From Terramyces sp. JEL0728 (Eukaryota > Chytridiomycota > Chytridiomycetes > Rhizophydiales > Terramycetaceae), in NCBI GenBank assembly GCA_027603945.1, contig JADIIU010000054.1, positions 20,587 to 84,586 on the forward strand: 64,000 nt of DNA, in the 5' to 3' direction. Below are positions 21,958-33,000 of the stretch, piece by piece. The notes under the pieces are model-generated. The model searched no databases. It saw only the letters and a list, made by a program, of their open reading frames with translations, and had not been told where the DNA came from. The translations under genes and the position numbers were made by a program. How positions within the stretch are numbered: the first letter of the stretch is position 1; each line of letters opens with the position of its first letter.

Positions 21958-24715
21958 ATGGACGGAAATAGAATTAGAGAGGAAATAGAAAAGATTAATG
22001 AGACCTCATTTGACGACAAATTTGAATTTGAAACGAATAGCAGCATCTCGGAAATGGCAGAGGACAATTCAAACTCAGCATTCGCTTTTGAAAGTATTCC
22101 TATTTCCAGCTCACCTGGAAATGTTCAGAGTCAATTTGCAAATGCTCAAAAGCTGTTTCAACAAGCACAACAATTATCACAGCAAAGGTTTGCAGAAGCA
22201 CGGGTTAAGCTTGCAGACGCTCAAGAAAATGCAAACGAAAAGATTTTGGAAGCTCAAGGTAAAATAAAAGAAGCTACCGTGAAAATGCATGATGCACAAA
22301 TAGAAGCTGGAGTGAAAATGCATGATGCAGAAGCATCGACTAAGTTGGCAGAGGCTAGAGGAAAGTTAGTTGAAGCTCAAGAAAGGCTGGGGTCTTCGCT
22401 ATCAGAAGCGCAATCTAAAGTAGAGGAAGCCAAAGTTAAAGTGGACCAGGCACAAGCTAATACTGCTGCCAGGGTAGCTGCCGCTCAAGCTAGAGTTGCA
22501 CAAACACAACAGAGGATTATGCATGCTTATAGCCCTTTTCCTAATCCACCTCAAGAGTTTGGAATTTTAACTTTTGGGGAGAGACCTAGTTTTTCTAGAT
22601 TTGGAAGTGGATTCACATTTTCAGATTCCGCTGTGTCTGACATGGATAGTGCGATGCTCCCTAACGCTCCTCCTATACCGCCTCTGCCAGCATTTCCTGA
22701 TTATCCTCATCCTAAAAAAGCAGCACGGGCTGAACGAGCAAAGAAATCAGGTAAAAGTAATAGAAGAGGCGGTGTATTCGGAGATATGCTGGTTACCAAT
22801 CCAAACGAAGTAGTTTCATCAAGTTCGGAAGATATCATGAAATACAATGCTCCAAAACTCGGGCTGAAAGAAGCACGAGAGTTAGACGCTTCCTTCAGGC
22901 AGTTGGAAAATACCTACAAAATGTTGGAAAGCACAGGAACAGTCCCAATATCGGCCCTTGAAAATTTCAAGAGTGCGCTTCAAGATAAAAAACGAGTGAT
23001 TGACTCTTTGATAGAAGAGTCTGAAGAGCCCTCTATAGAAGAGTCGGAAACATCGTCACTGACAAAAAATAACTCTGCAGATCCTGATTTTGTTCAAGAT
23101 GAAGACACCGATGATGGATTAGATATGGAAGATGACACTGAAGTTGGTTTTCTTCAGCCCGACAAACCAAAAAAAGATTCAGAGCATGAGATAATCAGCA
23201 GTTTGAAAAGGTTGAAAGGTGCAAGAGTGCGACAGTATTACGTCAAAGATACTCTCTATCAGTTGCCTGGCCATATAAAAGTGAAATGGTTTGAATTGTT
23301 CCTGGATCTACTGTATGTTGGTGCAGTCAGTAAAGCAGGAAAAGTAATTGAACACTACCAATTTTCAGTATCGGCAATATGGCGGTTTACCCTAATTCTA
23401 ACACCGTTGATTTTTCACTGGAATTACCTTGCAATGTTGAACAACTCTATTCACCATAACGGCATATTCAGAAAGATATTTACATGTGTTTTCATGCTGG
23501 TTTTGATTTACATGGGTATTTCGGTCAGTAATGCTTTTGAGCCGAGTGGCAATGCCAATACTGGCGGGATATTTGTTGCCTTTCATGTAGCCACTATTAT
23601 ATTAATGGAGTCGTATATTTCAAGAGCGGCAAAGAGGTCGATACCCAATATCGGAATAGCTGCGTATACGAATTTATTCTGGGTCTTGCTACAGTCTGCT
23701 ATATATTCAGTAATGTACTTTTTCCCTTCAAATGGGACTGAAGATCGACAAACTCTCCGGCAACTAATCTGGACTGCTGGGTTGCTATTTGAACTGGTCA
23801 CGTTCTTAGGGACGGATATCTACCGATCTTTTTACAAAAAGACACGAATTGGTATTCATGCGGAACATTTAAGGGAAAGAGTCGGGTGTTTTGTATTGTT
23901 TGTTATGGGTAATTTCAGTATTAATGCTAGGGGAAATCGTGGTTAATCTTCTGGCAGACTATAGTGATTCTGAACCGACAAAATACTTGCTATATGTAGC
24001 ATTTTCCTTTTTGATCTCCATCAACATCTTTTTGTTATATTTCCGTGTAGAAGGGGCCAAGTATTTTATCCATGCACTCCATCGAAAAGAAGCAGTTTGG
24101 GGGATTATTTGGAAATTCATACATATTCCATTTTCAATAGCGATAGTGGCTCTAGGCGCTGCCAATTCTCAAATCTTGAAAAACCTTCAACAGGTTCTTC
24201 TGAATACAAATGGTTTGAATGAAACTTTGCAAGTAACTACTCACGACCAGCCTTCATTTACAAGAAATCTATTTGTGGAGACGGAGCATGCACCACCGGA
24301 AAGTTTATTACGGTTCGTATTCTGCTTTGCATTTGTAGGAATTTACTTTACGCTTGGATTTATGGGTATTACTCACAAAGAAATTGTGAAACCGCAGCGA
24401 CTACCTTTAATTGATCGAAACACTAGAATTAAGGGCAGATTTGTATTTGGGCTACTATGGATACCATTAGCATTCTTTAATATTGAAGAGCTCAATTTGA
24501 TGATCACAGGCTTGGTCGTAACCTTTACTTCAGTTCTATTTGAAGAGCTTGGAAGATACGGCTATCACTACAAAAAAGGAAGCGGTACGATTACATTTGG
24601 TGCAAGAACTGAAGAGACCACTCAGAATGGAAATAAGCTGAATCCTCAGGATTTCAAGATGCATGGTCCTCAAAAAGGCAGAGTAACTATCAGAAGGAAA
24701 ACAGATTTGCATTAA
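21958..24715 (+). CDS. LtrA-family membrane protein with long N-terminal coiled coil
   Basis: A 911-aa protein with one 22-nt intron (23909-23930). The C-terminal part (about residues 420-870) is a low temperature requirement A (LtrA) membrane domain: VKWFELFLDLLYVGAVSKAG, many hydrophobic helices, VLFVMGEIVVNLLAD and LNLMITGLVVTFTS. The N-terminal part (about 55-185) is Ala/Gln/Lys-rich with a quasi-repeat of the form AEARxKLADAQE / VKMHDAQIEAG / AQARVAQTQQ, expected to form an extended coiled coil. A Pro-rich linker and an acidic segment follow. The LtrA function is not known even in bacteria; fungi have LtrA proteins, but this coiled-coil fusion is unfamiliar to me. Confidence 0.85.
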
Positions 24716-24828
24716 ATAAAGTGTATTCAATCTATCCGTCTTCCGTAGTCCTATAGGAATACCTTGACAACATTCTACTTTGCGGACGATTATTAGGATG
24801 AATTTGCGTTGGAGTGACGTTTCATAAA

Positions 24829-25801
24829 ATGTCAACACGTCCAATACCACCGCAAGACGCTCGAGGACTGATTTACGGATCTGGAATAACAATCATGCAG
24901 TTGAGTTTACTAGGATCTATATATATTATTTATAGAGTGTTGATCAGATGGAAAAGACAACAAAAACGTCCAATAACACTGCGATTCCCACTATATCTTG
25001 CCATTACAGACATAATATTGTATATTGCAACCATGACTGATCAATTGCATGATGTTATCTTTGGGAATAACTGGCCGGGTCCAATGTGTGTCATTACAGC
25101 GTGTATGGTTGCAATAGCAAGTTCCGGAAACATGGCATTGATTTGCAGTGTAGCTTTCCAAGCGTATTCAAGCATAGTGCTAAACAAGCCAATCGATTTG
25201 GGAAAGTACGATTGGAAACTCCTGCTGACTATTTTGACCTTTATAATAATAATAGTATTGCTACTGCTGCCTGGAGTAGGAGAATCATGGTACTGGTGCT
25301 ATGAACAGTATCCAATTGTTAATACAGGATGTACGGCGGAAACAAATCTGTAGTAATAGTTTCCTTTTGCTGCGAGACGGTGCTGTTCCTGCTGACATTG
25401 TACTTTTCGTTACACGTACTGTACATTATCAATTACGTCAAGGTAATGCGGAATGAATTGCTGAACACAAATTTACCAAACACGACGATAACCCCTTCTG
25501 CAGATTTAAAGCCCAAGGATGTCCAACTTCCAAAAGCGCAAAAGGGACGGCCAGGAAAAGAAACTGTAATGGATAGAGCGGCTAGAAAGTTGCTTATATT
25601 CATCATGAATTATTTCATTCAGTGGTATCTGTCTTTAACCAAAGGACCTTTGTTGCGGTATACGTGTTCCTGGGCATATTTGATTATTACTCTGACATTG
25701 TCCTTTTCCTATGTACCATATCCATGAATGCCGGTGGTATCTTGAACATGCTTGGATTCGTTCGAAATGAAGGCTGGATGGACAATTCCTCAGACGATTG
25801 A
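24829..25801 (+). CDS. GPCR-like 7TM protein (Git3/cAMP-receptor type)
   Basis: Introns 25331-25353 (23 nt) and 25625-25644 (20 nt) give 309 aa. Seven helices are visible, including FPLYLAITDIILYIATMTDQ (helix 2), CVITACMVAIASSGNMALIC (helix 3), LLTILTFIIIIVLLLLPG (helix 4), FCCETVLFLLTLYFSLHVL (helix 5), MNYFIQWTFVAVYVFLGIF (helix 6) and LCTISMNAGGILNMLGFVR (helix 7). The NAGGILN end is typical of CAR/Git3-like receptors. A basic third loop (PKAQKGRPGKETVMDRAARK) is suited to G-protein contact. It is not closely related to the three tandem 7TM genes upstream. Ligand unknown. Confidence 0.78.
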
Positions 25802-25834
25802 AAAATTCGCATGTAGCCTGTAACTCGACATATA

Positions 25835-26326
25835 TTAATTTCTAATTTCAAATCCTTCGTTTATATCCTGTCCCAGCACTTTAGACTCGTTCATCAGCAC
25901 AGGCTCGGTTGGGTTTTTGAGTTTGTCTGTCAAAGCCAATCCGTACAGCAGAGGTCTATATTAAGCAAAATTACACTCCGCTTGGATAAAATTTGTCGTT
26001 CAGCCCCAGATCATCTATCTGCAAAGATCGATCTCGCGGAAGGTTGCTCAAATTAGCTTCTAGGATTATTGCCTTTTACCGGCTTTAAAAACGGATAGCG
26101 TGTGTCCGTAGCCGTTAAACTGTAAATATTCTCTTATTAGTTCATTAATCAGTCTTGTTTCCTGTGAGGCATTTGGGACTGAATCGTATCCTGATTTTAT
26201 AGATTCAAACATCTCTGCCCGCAATATCGCCTCCAACTTTGCAATTACTCCTCTTTCCTTCAGGTTTACGGCCATTGCTATCATTAAAACTCGAGAACCA
26301 TCTTTCAAATCTTGGTACGACGCCAT
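25835..26326 (-). CDS. CEP20: Centriolar LisH protein CEP20/FOPNL-like
   Basis: Two introns (26060-26079 and 25956-25974) give 150 aa. The LisH region reads LINELIREYLQFNGYGHTLS, almost the same as the LINELIREYLEFNKYKYT pattern of animal FOPNL/CEP20, preceded by LKERGVIAKLEAILRAEMFE and followed by GVPLLYGLAL. Family members sit at centrioles, centriolar satellites and ciliary bases and support ciliogenesis. The stop lies 33 bp from the convergent 7TM gene and the start 36 bp from the divergent phosphomannose isomerase. It agrees with the other flagellar genes in the window. Confidence 0.88.
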
Positions 26327-26362
26327 TTTGTGCAAATTAATTGCCTGAAAATCAGAAGCAAA

Positions 26363-27581
26363 ATGCAAGCAATCACTGGAACTACGCAAAATTATGACTG
26401 GGGGAAATTAGGAGATGTTTCGCAAGTGGCAACACTGGCGTCTGCTAACGGATTGGTTCCAGATGCTACTAAACCGTATGCGGAATTGTGGATGGGAACC
26501 CACCCGAATGGTCCTTCAGTCGTGTCTGGCAATTCAACAACACTTAAATCGCTACTAAACAAGCAAACCTTATCGCCAGGTATCCATGAAAAGTACAATG
26601 GTGATTTGCCCTTTTTATTCAAAGTCTTGTCTATCAGAAAAGCACTTTCCATCCAAGCACATCCAGATAAGGTTCTTGCTGCTCGCTTGCACGCAACTAG
26701 ACCAGATATCTACAAGGATGGTAACCATAAACCAGAAATGGTAATCTTATTTAACATAGGCAGTTGCTTTGACCGACTTTGAGGCATTCATTGGATTTAG
26801 ACCATTGCAGGAAATCCAACAACACTTGAACGAATATCCTGAGTTTAAAGGTCTAGTTGGACGAGCTGGATTGGAGTTTGCAGTCACTGATAACGTTTCA
26901 ACAAACAAGGAGTCTTTAAAAAGAGTATTCCACGCTTTGCAAACTTCAACTCCAGAGCAAATCACGGCAGCAGTTGAAAAATTAGTCTCTAGGGTTAAAT
27001 CATCAACCAAGACATTGGATCAATTGCTTGTCAGGTTAGATTCCCAATTCAAGAACGACGTTGGGACTTTCTGTGCATTCATGCTGAATTTCGTTACTTT
27101 GAAGCCTGGCCAAGCTATATTCTTGGCAGCGAATGAACCACATGCGTATTTATCTGGAGATTGTATCGAATGCATGGCCGCAAGTGACAATGTAGTCAGA
27201 AGCGGTTTGACTCCAAAATATAAGGATGTTGACACATTGGTATCGATGCTCACCTACAACTATGGCTCTGCACAAAATCAAATCTTGAATGGCGATCAAG
27301 CTACCAAGCATACGAAGCTATACAATCCTCCAATTGAAGAATTTTCAATCTACCAAACAGTGTTGCGTAATGAAAGTGAAACTCAAGCTGGAGTGCAAGG
27401 GCCAAGTATTATAATAGTCGTGAATGGAAACGGCGTGTTTTCTGGCGATAAAGAGCTCCAAACTAAAGCTGGAAGCATATTGTTTGTCCCAAGCGGAATG
27501 GAAGTCACCACCAAGGCGACTGGCAATGAAGATTTGGTTTTTTACCGTGCATTCTGCGAACTGCCAGCATCAAGAATGTAA
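26363..27581 (+). CDS. PMI1: Mannose-6-phosphate isomerase (type I PMI)
   Basis: A 399-aa cytosolic zinc enzyme interconverting mannose-6-P and fructose-6-P to supply GDP-mannose for glycosylation and wall polymers. One 19-nt intron, 26741-26759. Motifs: YAELWMGTHPNGPS, KVLSIRKALSIQAHPDK, HKPEM, the signature LAANEPHAYLSGDCIECMA and ASDNVVRSGLTPKYKDV. Length fits the family (about 400-430). The stop overlaps an AATAAA signal (27580-27585), and the next, convergent gene ends only 13 bp further on. Confidence 0.97.
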
Positions 27582-27594
27582 TAAACATAATCTT

Positions 27595-28885
27595 TTATTC
27601 AAACTGGCCATTATATTCAAGTAAAAGTTCTTTGAGCGCCTTGTCATTCACATGCGATTCAAGATCAACCGCTTCTTTGATAATCAATTCGATATTCCCT
27701 TCATAGGATTTAATCAGGTTGCTTCCTTTCAGTATTTCAAATATCAACTCCAGATCATTCGCCGACAAAATTAAATCTTGGTTGTGAGCGAGGATGGCGA
27801 TTGAAAGTCTAATTAAAGTCAATATTATGCCATCTGCAAGCATGATATCGTATATGCGGAATATAATAGCAGGTGGAAAGCAGGAGGCAAAAAATGTCAA
27901 GAACCACTGTGTAGCATATGTGGATGGGGTGATGCCATATTCAGTAAAGTGTTCGGCTAGATCTGGTAGTAATTCCGCTACCAAATATGAATGCTGGTAT
28001 AAAATCAAATCAAGACCGTCCAAACCAGTAGTGAAAAGAGAACGGGTGCCTTCCGCGGAATTTAAGCTGTAATCCCATTTCAAGTCATCCAATATAGAAT
28101 TTCTTGGTATTCTACCCATCATCGCAGTGAACATTGCAAATACTTTGTCTTCAGGAATCTGTAGATTAATCAGAAAATACATTTTGCATTAGCAGCGGGC
28201 CAACACAGAATGGCATTCCTTGGCAGAATCCCAAGCTATTGTCGTATATGGAATACGCTTCAAGAACTCTAAATAAACTCTTCTGGCCCTCTCCGTCTCT
28301 TTCTTTGAATAGTTCATGGTCGGGAAAAGTTCGATGCACATCCCTAGTATAAAAGCCTGGTTACATTTCAATTTCTTTTCCGCAAGGGCTGTCCATTTCT
28401 GATAATTTTCTGTACAGTGGAATTGCAGAATCCAAATTGGCTTTTGAAAGTAAAATCCATACTTTGTTTCGCAAGTTTTCCGGTATTGGTGACGAACGTA
28501 CTTTTGCCCTTACTAACTGTTTGTATTTCTCTCTCTTTCCCTCCGAATCATTGATATATTCTATCCAAAAGTTTGTAATTGAATCTCCTGACGAAATTGC
28601 TGTTAGCGATTCTCTTGCTTGAGCTTGCACTTTGATTACTCCATTGTCCACTGTGACTGCTTTGGGATCAGACTGAAGGTCGGAATTTACCTTGTCCAAC
28701 TGCGATAATAGTGAATTTACATACTCGGAATCTTTTTCCGGAATTATGTTTTGTTCTTCCTCGTCTAGAAACATGTTGGAGGCAATCTTGGTTGCCTGAC
28801 TATATATTGCGTTGGAAACATTCGATATTGACCATTCAAAATGCTTTTTTGGCAGTGAAGTCGACCTTGGATATTGATTTTCCAT
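27595..28885 (-). CDS. TBC-domain Rab GTPase-activating protein
   Basis: A 415-aa protein with introns 28344-28364 (21 nt) and 28159-28180 (22 nt). After splicing the TBC domain shows the arginine finger in EIEMDVHRTFPDHELF and the glutamine finger in YDNSLGFCQGMPFCVGPLL, then EDKVFAMFTAMMGRIPR, ATQWFLTFFASCFPP and RIYDIMLADGIILT. Both catalytic residues are present, so it should be active on a Rab. A roughly 150-residue N-terminal region of unknown fold precedes the domain. It belongs to the broad EVI5/GYP5/RABGAP1 group; the Rab target cannot be told. Confidence 0.92.
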
Positions 28886-29157
28886 CTGTGAGTAAGAAAT
28901 CCAAAAACGAGGCGGAGTGATTATATTTGATCAGGAATGACAGTGATTTACATTTACAAAGGCAATCGTATTACGTCCCATTCTGCAGCAATCATCGGAG
29001 ATTGATTTTGGCAGATTTCTAGGTCTGACACAATTTGACTTGTGCTCGTTCATAGCTTAGTATTCGTTCTTGAAGACAATGAAACCGACTATCTTGACAA
29101 GTTGAACCCAATTTAACTCTATGGTAACAGCTTTTTTTCCGATAATATAAATTTTCA
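28886..29157. other. 272-bp divergent spacer
   Basis: Lies between the TBC gene (minus) and the PhyH gene (plus). Some frames look protein-like: a short one from an ATG at about 28937 (MTVIYIYKGNRITSH) and one ending LVFVLEDNETDYLDKL before a TAA near 29114. I could not join them with introns of the local type, so no gene is called. Confidence 0.35.
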
Positions 29158-30084
29158 ATGCATCTCACACAGGAGCAGATAATTCAAGTTGCAATGCACT
29201 AACAATAGTTAGATAGAGATGGATTCCTGGTGGTTCCCAACTTTTTTGATCCGAAAGAGTTGAGGGAGGAAGCAGCAAACTTGTTGAATGGTAATAGTCT
29301 TGTTAACAAAGCAATGAACTTGAATGAGCATCCACTTGTTAAATTCACAACTGGAGACAAGGAGCATGTAGGAAATGAATACTTTTTGGAATCTGGAGAC
29401 AAGATTCGTTATTTCTTGGAACCTGATGCGGTGGATGAAAAGAACAACCTAAAGTACGGAAAGGAGAGAGCAATCAACAAGATTGGACATGCTCTCCATG
29501 AATTGAACCCGGTTTTCAAAAAATTCACCTTAAATAACGATCTTGCTGAACTTGCCGAAAGTTTAGAATTTAAAGACCCACGGGTTTTGCAATCAATGCT
29601 GATCTTCAAAGTAAGCTATATCTAAAACAGCAACCATCAATTGGAGGGATTGTCCCGCCTCATGTAGACTCTACATTTTTGTACACAGATCCACCATCTT
29701 GCAAGGGGTTATGGTTTGCGCTTGAGGACTGTACTTTAGAAAATGGGTGTATGTGGTTTGCTCCAGGATCACATAAAAGTATTTGGTATTAATTCAGAGT
29801 ATCCATTGCAAAAAAGATTTGTTCGGGATGGAAATAGTGCTACCAAGACTATATATTTGAGCGACAAGACCAACGAACCTTCTGATGACGAATACGTTGC
29901 CGCTCCGGTTACTGCAGGATCATTAGTGTTGATCCACGGACTCGTTCATCATAAATCTGGCGCAAACAAATCAGACAAGAGCAGATGGATTTATACTTTC
30001 CATATGATTGAAGGGCGATATCCTTATCCTTCGGACAACTGGTTGCTGCCAACCCCGTCAATGCCTTTTTCAAAACTATTCTAA
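29158..30084 (+). CDS. Phytanoyl-CoA dioxygenase family protein (PHYHD1-like)
   Basis: Fe(II)/2-oxoglutarate oxygenase of 288 aa. Introns: 29188-29208 (21 nt, CTAAC box), 29611-29630 and 29779-29797. The start [20 protein letters not shown] is restored only by the first intron and matches the usual DGFLVIPNF opening of the family. The metal triad is seen as HVDSTF (HxD) and the distal His in [17 protein letters not shown], whose Arg should bind 2-oxoglutarate. [20 protein letters not shown] is the central strand. The substrate is unknown; PHYHD1 rather than peroxisomal PHYH is favoured because no PTS2 is visible. Confidence 0.9.
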
Positions 30085-30099
30085 TAAACAACATTTCAT

Positions 30100-33000
30100 T
30101 CAATATATTTCTTGGGATTCGCTGAGAAACATTTCAATTTGTGCCAGATCTTCTACGTCGTCCGCAATACCATGATATTTTTTGTATAATTTCCAAAGTT
30201 TGATTGCATCGCTAGTTCTATCGTTAGATTGCATTTACCTGGACGCATTCAAAGTAGCCTGCAATAGCTTGGTGATTCTGTTATTCTTGATCAAGTGCTT
30301 CACAAATGATTCCATACATTGCGATCTTCCTATTGTCAGATATTTGCCATGATCATTTAGCAAATCAAAGATGGTTGATGACAATGAATCTTGAATTTCC
30401 GTGAAAACAGCGTATTTTTGGGAATATTCTTTAAGAAGTACAAGAACTTTTACTGACTTCTCTTCATTCTCCCATTTAATATATGAATCTAGCGATTCAT
30501 TTTTGATTGAGCCTGGTAGTCTACTGAGCAGTAAATAAGAGCAAATCATTTCGTTTGCAGTATTTTGATATCTTGAACAAATATCCAAAATATCAACAAA
30601 GAAACTACTCGTCAAATGCTCAATCTCTATCAAATGATCTGCATACTGAATAAATTGGTGCAAATCAGAATCTGCGTTATCTTGTAGTTACCGTCTGATT
30701 TAAACCGGTTGGTCAGCATATTTTTCAGCACTGTACTCCAAACTGAATGTAGGTTTTTCAGAGTTGAAAGCTGCGGAATGTAAAGCATACTGCGCAATAG
30801 GGAGTACTGTTTAGATAATGGAAGCTGGGAGGTCGGAAAGGTTTCAAGCACATTAAACCATAACTCCAAGTCAAATATTGAATAATCTAGACAAATTTTG
30901 CAAATAAGGTTCAATGTCTGATTGTAAACAATAATTTTACCGTTTCGTTAGTTCGATACGAAAGCCAAAGGGATCTTACAAGAGCCAACTTGTTGCTGTT
31001 TTCAAAATCAGAGAGTAGCTGTGGAAACCCAATTTCTTCAAAATCTTTCAAGTACATCAAAGTCTTTACCTTTTTTCTTGTTAAGGAAGGCTTACCGAAT
31101 AGCTTCAGGATCAATATGTTTCGAGCTAAATCCATCCAATGTTGTAAACCTCAATATAATCGATAAACTTTGGATCCTTGAAGAGACTGATATTTTGTTG
31201 TTTGGCTACTTAAATAGAAATTACCAATTGTGAAAACGCATACAATTTGCTCACTCCCCATTCAACTTTACCATTAAACAAGAATATGACACGCTCTTGC
31301 AATTCCAAGTCAGATTGAAGTGGATTTAAATCAGTTGTTATCCACTTTTGAAGGAGCATCAACTTTAATTTTTCCAAGTCAATGTTGTTTCTTTTGGCCA
31401 CTTCTTCTGCCAACGTATGAAAAGTTTCCACTATCATTAAACTCTATTACCTTCCAGCTTTGGTCTGTTATTCTCGTGTGTTAACAACTGCGCAATCAAT
31501 GAGTTTGGTTTTGTTACAAGTTTGTCATAGATCTGCAGCCCATATATCTGTAAAGAATTTTCTGTTTCGGCTATCGCAAGCATATTCTTGATTTTCGACA
31601 CCCCAGTCTGTGCCATCTCTAACGTTGCCGTTTCCTTGGATTAGTTTGCACATACTTTATCTCCTTGAAGTGAATGTACCCATTTATCGGCAAATTGGAG
31701 ACCTAATCTGTAGGCAGCAATCCGATCTTCTCCTCTCGGAAAATTGCCTGCTATATAGACAGTGGTTCGTACAAGTAATTCATAATCAGCAATTTTAGTA
31801 ACCAGAGCTTTAAAATCGTTGAATGTGATGTCTCTGCCAATCAGTCGCAGTTCATATTCTTCAAGATTTTGATACTGCTCAAGTTCCAGTTGCTTTAATT
31901 AGCTAATTTGTACCAATTTTTGGATTTTTTGATTGATCAAGGCTTCGTAGAACTTGTCAGTCGAAAGTTCAAGGACCTGAGTTAATGGGATCAATCTGGA
32001 AATTGTAGATTCAGTGATTTCAACCGACAGAACCTTGATTGGATCAATCATTATTTGATGGAAAGGAAGACGTTCTGTGCGCATATTATGGAACTTGTTA
32101 GCAATCGAAATACCACTTCGTTTGAGATTTTCCACACTTTTTCAATATTACTCAAGCCTATATCAATTTCATTTGGTGGAAAATTCTCCTCTTCGGAAGG
32201 TTCAGATGCCCTATTATAGCGCACTAGTATATCAAGAATAGCTTTCTTCTTCTTTGTGACTGTGCAAGAGGGATCCAAATACAAAATCTGCTGACATAGG
32301 AAAATGAGACCTGGTATCAGAGCATATTACCTGGATAGTCATAGGGGGATACCTTTGGTAAATAGTCGTTCAGAAGCAAATCCAAAAGCAAAGATTTGTT
32401 GGTGTACTTTTCAATCGCAAAGACTATTCGAGAATGGCGGTCTTCATCGTTGGAGTGAATAAAGAAGTTTAGCTGAATGTAATTTTTGTATATGAAATCA
32501 AATTCAATGTTGAACTGATCTGCAAAATCTTCCCCAAGTGTGAGATCGCCAGATTTGAATAATAAATATGGGACTAGAGATCTTCGGTATTCGTCACCCT
32601 GCGGAGTTTGTGCTTTAAAGACCATTTCCTCACATGGAATTTCTCGTCAGAAACAAATTACCCAGCATTTTAAATTCCTGTAGCCATTTTGAGTGGATTA
32701 CAAGCTGTAAACAGTTGACTTGGAATATCCGTTGATTCCAATGCTTTCCTGCCAAAGATCCCAGGTTACCAATCCTTTGTAATTTTAGATGATCTTTGCC
32801 CGCATTGGTAATACCATTCTAAAGATTAATTAGAAAGTACCTTGAACAGCTCATTTGATTTTCCAATAGGCAAAAACAGCATGCACCCGAGAGTGTAATC
32901 GTAGTCCATATTGCTAGTTGCCAACAAATTTTGCAAAGAGTTGACAATTGAGTCGGTGATTAAATGGTCTAGTTCTTTGAACGGTCCTTTGGCATGGAAC

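Noticed and set aside
26312..26362. Extended start of phosphomannose isomerase
   Set aside because: Would overlap the CEP20 start; MQAITGTTQNYDWG is the conserved PMI N-terminus.
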